From RGIG1927 sp045546275 (GTDB lineage: Bacteria > Bacillota > Clostridia > UMGS1883): a stretch of DNA of 64,000 nucleotides. The notes below the pieces were generated by a model. The model saw only the letters and a list, made by a program, of their open reading frames with translations. It searched no databases and was not told the DNA's origin. Below are positions 59,946 to 64,000 of the stretch, piece by piece (position 1 is the stretch's first letter; each line of letters begins with the position of its first letter). The stretch lies in contig JAZQCM010000037.1 in assembly GCA_045546275.1 (NCBI GenBank), positions 24,514 to 88,513 of the forward strand, read 5' to 3'. Made by a program: the position numbers and the translations under genes.

Positions 59946-62900
59946 TTGAAAAAAATCAAAAATTTTGTTTCAGTTTTGGTAGCTTTTTGTATGGCGACCA
60001 CACCAATTTTGACATCGGCGGTTAATATGGGTATTTCAGTTGACCCCACAATAGGAGCCAATGCTGTGCTCGAAAAAGTAATCGATGCAGATGTTGAATG
60101 GATAAGAGTTGAAATGAACTGGGAACGTTTCGAAAAGATTCCCGCACATAATAACGGAATTAAGGGGGATTTGGATGTTCCCGAAGAAATCAAGAATGAG
60201 ATTATCCGTTATAATGAAAACGGCATTAAACCTTACGCTCTTTTGGGCTACGGAAACCGCAATTATACAGACGGTCAGATTGAATATACATATTCCGATA
60301 CAACAAAGCAGGGCGCTATGCCAATGGTTATTGAGAATGATGCAGATGCAGAAGAATATTTGAATGCATTTCTCGATTATGTAGCATGTGTTGCAGGTGA
60401 AATGGGCGATTATATTGATGTTTACGAGTTGTGGAATGAACCTAACTTGCAGTACTTCAACGCAAACCTTTTTGCAGAAGATGAAGCACATCGTTCTAAT
60501 GGTACAAATTATGCAAAGCTCTATGTTGAGGTCAGAGACCTTATTCATTCCATTGATCCTACGGCAACAGTTTTAGCTTGTTCCGTTACAGGTTGGTCAG
60601 AAGGAGAATCTGCGTCCACACAAAGAGTAGGTGCAAAAACATTTGTAGACGAATTTATGGCACAGATGGAAACAATGAATGCTGTTGATAAAATTGATGC
60701 GCTCAGTGTCCATCTTTACGGTAACAATCTTCCTGCCATTGGACATGACATGTATGATGATATAAAGGCTTACGAAACAAGCTATGGCTTTGGCGGAAGC
60801 TTGTGGATTACAGAATTTGGTACATCAAGCTATGAGGGCGACAGCGAAAACGGCATTTCTACAGGCGTTACAAATGTAGAGCAGGCAAATAAGGCTATTA
60901 TAGAAGCGATGCTTTTCAGTACAGCAATCGGCAATATGACAAACAAATCCGGTCAGATGATTCGTTATACATTGCGTGACAATGTGTTAAGCGATACATC
61001 AGATTATGGTGCACTTGATTATTTCTATACAGAAAAACCTGTTTATAAAGCTCTCAAGACATATAACCGCGCTGTAACAGGTCTTCCTTTTGCGGGGCTT
61101 ATTGACGGAAACGATGCTGACGGCTTCTGGACCATGGGAGACAGAAATGGTACCGTTGCAAAGTATACAGATGGAGTTGATACCACATTTGTAGCAGCAT
61201 GTTTTGACGGCTTTTATGAAGATACTGCAAACTTCTGGGATAAGCTTTGGGGTAACAGTAATATTGTGCCTGTATATAAAAATCCCAGTGTGAGTTACAC
61301 ATTTACAGCACCTGCAGGCACAGTAGGAACTATTTATAAGCCTGATGGCAGCGTGGTCGAAACCTTTGAGGGCAGCACTACATACACTCTTACAACAGAG
61401 CCTGTTATTGTAGAATGCAGAACACCCAACAGAACAAGAATAGATAGATTTGTCTACAGCGAAGGAACAGAGGTTGTTACTGTTGTAGGTAGAACAAATG
61501 CAGCGGCTTTAGGTGAAAGCATCAATTTGTATGTTGATGGCGAAGCTAAAGCAACTGCACTTGTTGAAAATGATGGTGAATTCAGAGTACAGCTTCAGCT
61601 TGAAGCAACAGAAGTGGCTAAGAATGTTACAATAAAGGCACAGGCAGGCGTTGATGGCGAGAATGTTGAAGAAGAAAGCCTCACAATTCCTGCTAAAAAA
61701 ACTGTAGACAGCAACAGTGTAGTTCTTACGGGCAGTGATGCAAAATGGGCAAAAGCAAAGCCTCAGATTACACTTTCAGGTACTGCAACTGTAACAGGAG
61801 CTACGGCTACAATTCTTGTTTGTCCTGCAAATGCAACAGCAAGCGTAGATACAGCCGCACATGTTGGTGAAGTGAGTATTGAAAACGGTCAGTTTACATA
61901 TTCTTTTGAAATGAAGGATGGCAGCGAGGGTAACTATAAGGTTTATCTTGCAAGTAAGAATGCAGACAAAATAACTAATGATGCTCTTATGTGCTATCTT
62001 GTTATTGCGAATGAAAACGAAACAATGGTGACTCCCGGCGAAGGATATACAGTTCCTAATGGTGCTTTGGGCACAGCAACCGTATTTGTTGATTATTCAA
62101 GTCAGACAATTTACAGAACAAACGAAACAGCAACTGTTACAGAAGATACAACATATATTGAAGCAACAACTGACAATGATGGTGTGGATATTGTAAACGG
62201 TGCGCAGGTGAGAATTGGTGGCGGAGTTGACAGCGACGGCAAAATAAACGAAGTTCTTGATGGCAGCGGTTTGAGATTTATAGGCACTGTAGATTATAAT
62301 GATACGTTGGCTGTTTTAAGCGATAATGAAGAGTTGAATGGTAAGGTTGAATTCGGTATTGCAATAAGTGCTGAAAACAGCTCATCAGTGCTTTACATTC
62401 CTGCTGTAAAATTCCAGGACAATTCGAAAAACGTGTTTACTGTAGCACTTACTAATTTGTTGGAAAGTAACTACAACAGAGTATTCACAGCTTGTACATA
62501 CGTTAAAATCTGGTCTGCAAGCCAGATTGATGAAAACGGAAATGTTAAAGACGGAGAGGAACCCTTTATCCTTATGGATAACACAAGTAAGGTTGACAGA
62601 AGTATTTATCAGGTGGCAGCAGGTTTACTCAAGAAGGGCTACACAGATGAAAATGGTACAAGTGCCGATGAAGGTGACACAGACTACACAACTATGAGTG
62701 ATATTCTCATAAAGGTACTTAACGCTTATGTTAACCAGACAGGTATTCGTCTTGCAATCGTTGATGGTGACCTTGTGGCTCACGATATCAACAGTACATC
62801 CGACAAGGGTGGTAAGTACTCAGCAGAAGCCTTCTTCACAGTTGGTGATACTACTGTAACAGACAATGGTGATGGAACAAAAACATATTCTGTTAAACTT

Positions 62901-63128
62901 ACAACAGATAAGAATACAGAGATAAAGATGAATGAAATCGCAACAAGCGACCAGAGCGGTACAGAAGAATTCTGGAGACAGTATGTAAGAATTAACAACA
63001 ATAATACTCTGGTTAAGGTTGCGGTAACACTTTCTCTTAATAGTGTTAGTGAAGAAACCGGTGAAAAAACATATACACTTACATTTACACTTGATGGCAA
63101 TAACAAACCTGTTGACGTGAATAATTGA
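59946..63128 (+). CDS. Large secreted clan-A glycoside hydrolase with shared C-terminal domain
   Basis: The 1060-residue product has a signal peptide, then a TIM-barrel catalytic domain (about 30-380) with acid/base Glu165 in LWNEPN and nucleophile Glu290 in WITEFG, the pattern of clan GH-A (GH5/GH39-like). Several beta-sandwich regions follow. Residues about 750-1058 are homologous to the C-terminus of the exoprotein at 11560 (GAQVRIG, GLRFIGT, RSIYQVA, YVRINNNN). TTG 59946 was chosen because AAGGGGTGG lies 5 nt upstream and it opens the signal peptide. Likely controlled by the divergent AraC regulator. Substrate unknown. Confidence 0.83.
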   Translation: MKKIKNFVSVLVAFCMATTPILTSAVNMGISVDPTIGANAVLEKVIDADVEWIRVEMNWERFEKIPAHNNGIKGDLDVPEEIKNEIIRYNENGIKPYALLGYGNRNYTDGQIEYTYSDTTKQGAMPMVIENDADAEEYLNAFLDYVACVAGEMGDYIDVYELWNEPNLQYFNANLFAEDEAHRSNGTNYAKLYVEVRDLIHSIDPTATVLACSVTGWSEGESASTQRVGAKTFVDEFMAQMETMNAVDKIDALSVHLYGNNLPAIGHDMYDDIKAYETSYGFGGSLWITEFGTSSYEGDSENGISTGVTNVEQANKAIIEAMLFSTAIGNMTNKSGQMIRYTLRDNVLSDTSDYGALDYFYTEKPVYKALKTYNRAVTGLPFAGLIDGNDADGFWTMGDRNGTVAKYTDGVDTTFVAACFDGFYEDTANFWDKLWGNSNIVPVYKNPSVSYTFTAPAGTVGTIYKPDGSVVETFEGSTTYTLTTEPVIVECRTPNRTRIDRFVYSEGTEVVTVVGRTNAAALGESINLYVDGEAKATALVENDGEFRVQLQLEATEVAKNVTIKAQAGVDGENVEEESLTIPAKKTVDSNSVVLTGSDAKWAKAKPQITLSGTATVTGATATILVCPANATASVDTAAHVGEVSIENGQFTYSFEMKDGSEGNYKVYLASKNADKITNDALMCYLVIANENETMVTPGEGYTVPNGALGTATVFVDYSSQTIYRTNETATVTEDTTYIEATTDNDGVDIVNGAQVRIGGGVDSDGKINEVLDGSGLRFIGTVDYNDTLAVLSDNEELNGKVEFGIAISAENSSSVLYIPAVKFQDNSKNVFTVALTNLLESNYNRVFTACTYVKIWSASQIDENGNVKDGEEPFILMDNTSKVDRSIYQVAAGLLKKGYTDENGTSADEGDTDYTTMSDILIKVLNAYVNQTGIRLAIVDGDLVAHDINSTSDKGGKYSAEAFFTVGDTTVTDNGDGTKTYSVKLTTDKNTEIKMNEIATSDQSGTEEFWRQYVRINNNNTLVKVAVTLSLNSVSEETGEKTYTLTFTLDGNNKPVDVNN

Positions 63129-63158
63129 TAAGTGATTATGGAGAGGAATGATAAAATA

Positions 63159-64000
63159 ATGAAGCTTAAGAAAATATTAAGTTTAATGCTTGCTTTTGCA
63201 ATATGTGCTTCTGTGGTTATGTTGCCGTCGGTCGCAACAAATGCGGAAGACCTTTATGAAAGTGATCTTTCGGGCAGCGTGACACAGAATGTGTCAAACG
63301 AACCGTTCAAATGGGGACTCACAGGCGGCGCAACAAATGCTACGGTTAATATGGGTCTTTCAACATCCGGTGCAAATTACACAGCGTTTTGGGAACCCCC
63401 CACAGCAGAAGAAGGCTTTGATGTAAATGCAGACTGGAGCCTGACTTTGGACTGGTGTGTCGGACAGGATAGCGCATGCGAATTTATGATTATGACAGGC
63501 TCCGGCGTTAAAAGCGGTGAATTTACACGTAGACTTGGTACTGCAGGTAAGGGTACATACCAGATGGATATTAAGCGTGAAAACGGAGTTATATATTATA
63601 AAAGAAACACTGTTACAACTTTTACCAACTTGACCGCGGCAACGGAAAATGGCTTGAGTGCATCGAATGTTTTGAGAGCAGTTGGTATAAGACAGACTGT
63701 GGCTGCTAATTCCTGGATTGACAATGTAGTTCTTACACAGGGTGATAAGACATGGACAGAAGATTTTGATATGGCGACTCACCGCGATTTCCAGAATTCT
63801 GCATTGAAAATAAGTGACTACTTCATACCCAGTGCAAAGATAGTTGCAACAGGAGTTACAACTACAAACAAGGCGATAAAGCTTCCTGCAGGAGGATATG
63901 GATATTTTATTCTTCCTACAATTACAAATGGTGTATATGAGATTGAAGCAGATTATCGTGTAGCGGGTAAGTCGTGCGATTATCTTTACATAGGTTATGC
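63159..64000 (+). CDS. Secreted protein, 3' end outside the window
   Basis: An open frame from ATG 63159 runs to the window end (280 codons, no stop). GAGAGG lies upstream. It begins with a signal peptide (KLKKILSLMLAFAICASVV...SVATNA). The mature part is rich in Thr, Ser and Gly and looks like beta-sandwich carbohydrate-binding modules; no catalytic motif is visible in the portion present. It follows the glycosidase after 30 nt and is probably in its operon. Confidence 0.8.
   Translation, partial: MKLKKILSLMLAFAICASVVMLPSVATNAEDLYESDLSGSVTQNVSNEPFKWGLTGGATNATVNMGLSTSGANYTAFWEPPTAEEGFDVNADWSLTLDWCVGQDSACEFMIMTGSGVKSGEFTRRLGTAGKGTYQMDIKRENGVIYYKRNTVTTFTNLTAATENGLSASNVLRAVGIRQTVAANSWIDNVVLTQGDKTWTEDFDMATHRDFQNSALKISDYFIPSAKIVATGVTTTNKAIKLPAGGYGYFILPTITNGVYEIEADYRVAGKSCDYLYIGY

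Noticed and set aside
1..64000. CRISPR arrays, rRNA genes, insertion sequences with DDE transposases
   Set aside because: No regularly spaced repeat-spacer array, rRNA segment or transposase was seen; the GCGATAT array has no unique spacers of constant length.

Overview
The window looks like a chromosome segment from an anaerobic, low-GC, gut-type Clostridia (Firmicutes). The evidence is a strictly anaerobic pyruvate formate-lyase with its activase, rubredoxin, the sporulation pair spmA/spmB, an AbrB-type regulator with a zinc ribbon, KtrAB, many secreted plant-polysaccharide enzymes and LRR surface proteins, and strong purine-rich ribosome binding sites with frequent TTG/GTG and apparently even ATT starts. 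Promoters of the TTGACA-17-TATAAT type and rho-independent terminators are plentiful and help define transcription units. No genus is assigned because no rRNA is present.

Layout. 1-4.9 kb: S26-type peptidase, secreted GH43 enzyme, LamG protein, small membrane protein and a sirtuin, closely packed on one strand. 5-15.1 kb: a BspA-type LRR protein, a heterodimeric ABC exporter, an XRE regulator and a divergent, very large LRR/carbohydrate-binding-like exoprotein. 15.2-22.2 kb: the complete F-type ATP synthase operon (atpZ-atpI-B-E-F-H-A-G-D-C), whose c subunit carries the sodium-binding residue set. 22.2-29.1 kb: esterase, TudS/DUF523 protein, pflB-pflA, ccdA plus a TlpA-type thioredoxin, and an acidic membrane protein. 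29.1-38.7 kb: a hairpin array, a P-loop kinase-like gene, a GH43 arabinanase-like enzyme with UDP-galactopyranose mutase, spmAB, abrB, topoisomerase III, rubredoxin, metallophosphoesterase and nitroreductase. 38.8-47 kb: a lysine-riboswitch-controlled NhaC-family transporter, DUF4250, endonuclease IV, mtaB-ktrB-ktrA-acyltransferase, and yceD-rpmF.

Accessory region, about 47.1-58.8 kb, directly after a tRNA-Arg(CCT). The plus-strand part (47.4-52.4 kb) has AT-rich genes that look unlike their neighbours: a membrane protein, a SEC-C zinc protein, a protein with a HEPN-like RDxxxH motif, a DUF2971 protein and an XRE / ImmA-IrrE peptidase / PIN-like operon. It reads like a defence or toxin-antitoxin cargo. 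The minus-strand part (52.5-57.3 kb) is one apparent operon: zinc-finger HTH protein, a small protein, amidoligase, gamma-glutamylcyclotransferase-like protein and two overlapping large serine recombinases. It is followed by 1.4 kb of non-coding DNA with a duplicated 104-bp repeat, long inverted repeats and a promoter-hairpins-terminator unit that may be a small RNA. The ends of the element were not found.

58.8-64 kb: an AraC regulator divergent from a large secreted clan-A glycoside hydrolase. That enzyme shares an unrecognised C-terminal domain of about 250-300 residues with the exoprotein at 11.6-15.1 kb. A further secreted protein runs off the end of the window. Overall the segment describes a polysaccharide-degrading fermenter, probably with sodium-based bioenergetics (Na+-type ATP synthase, KtrAB, NhaC-family carrier), carrying one mobile accessory island.
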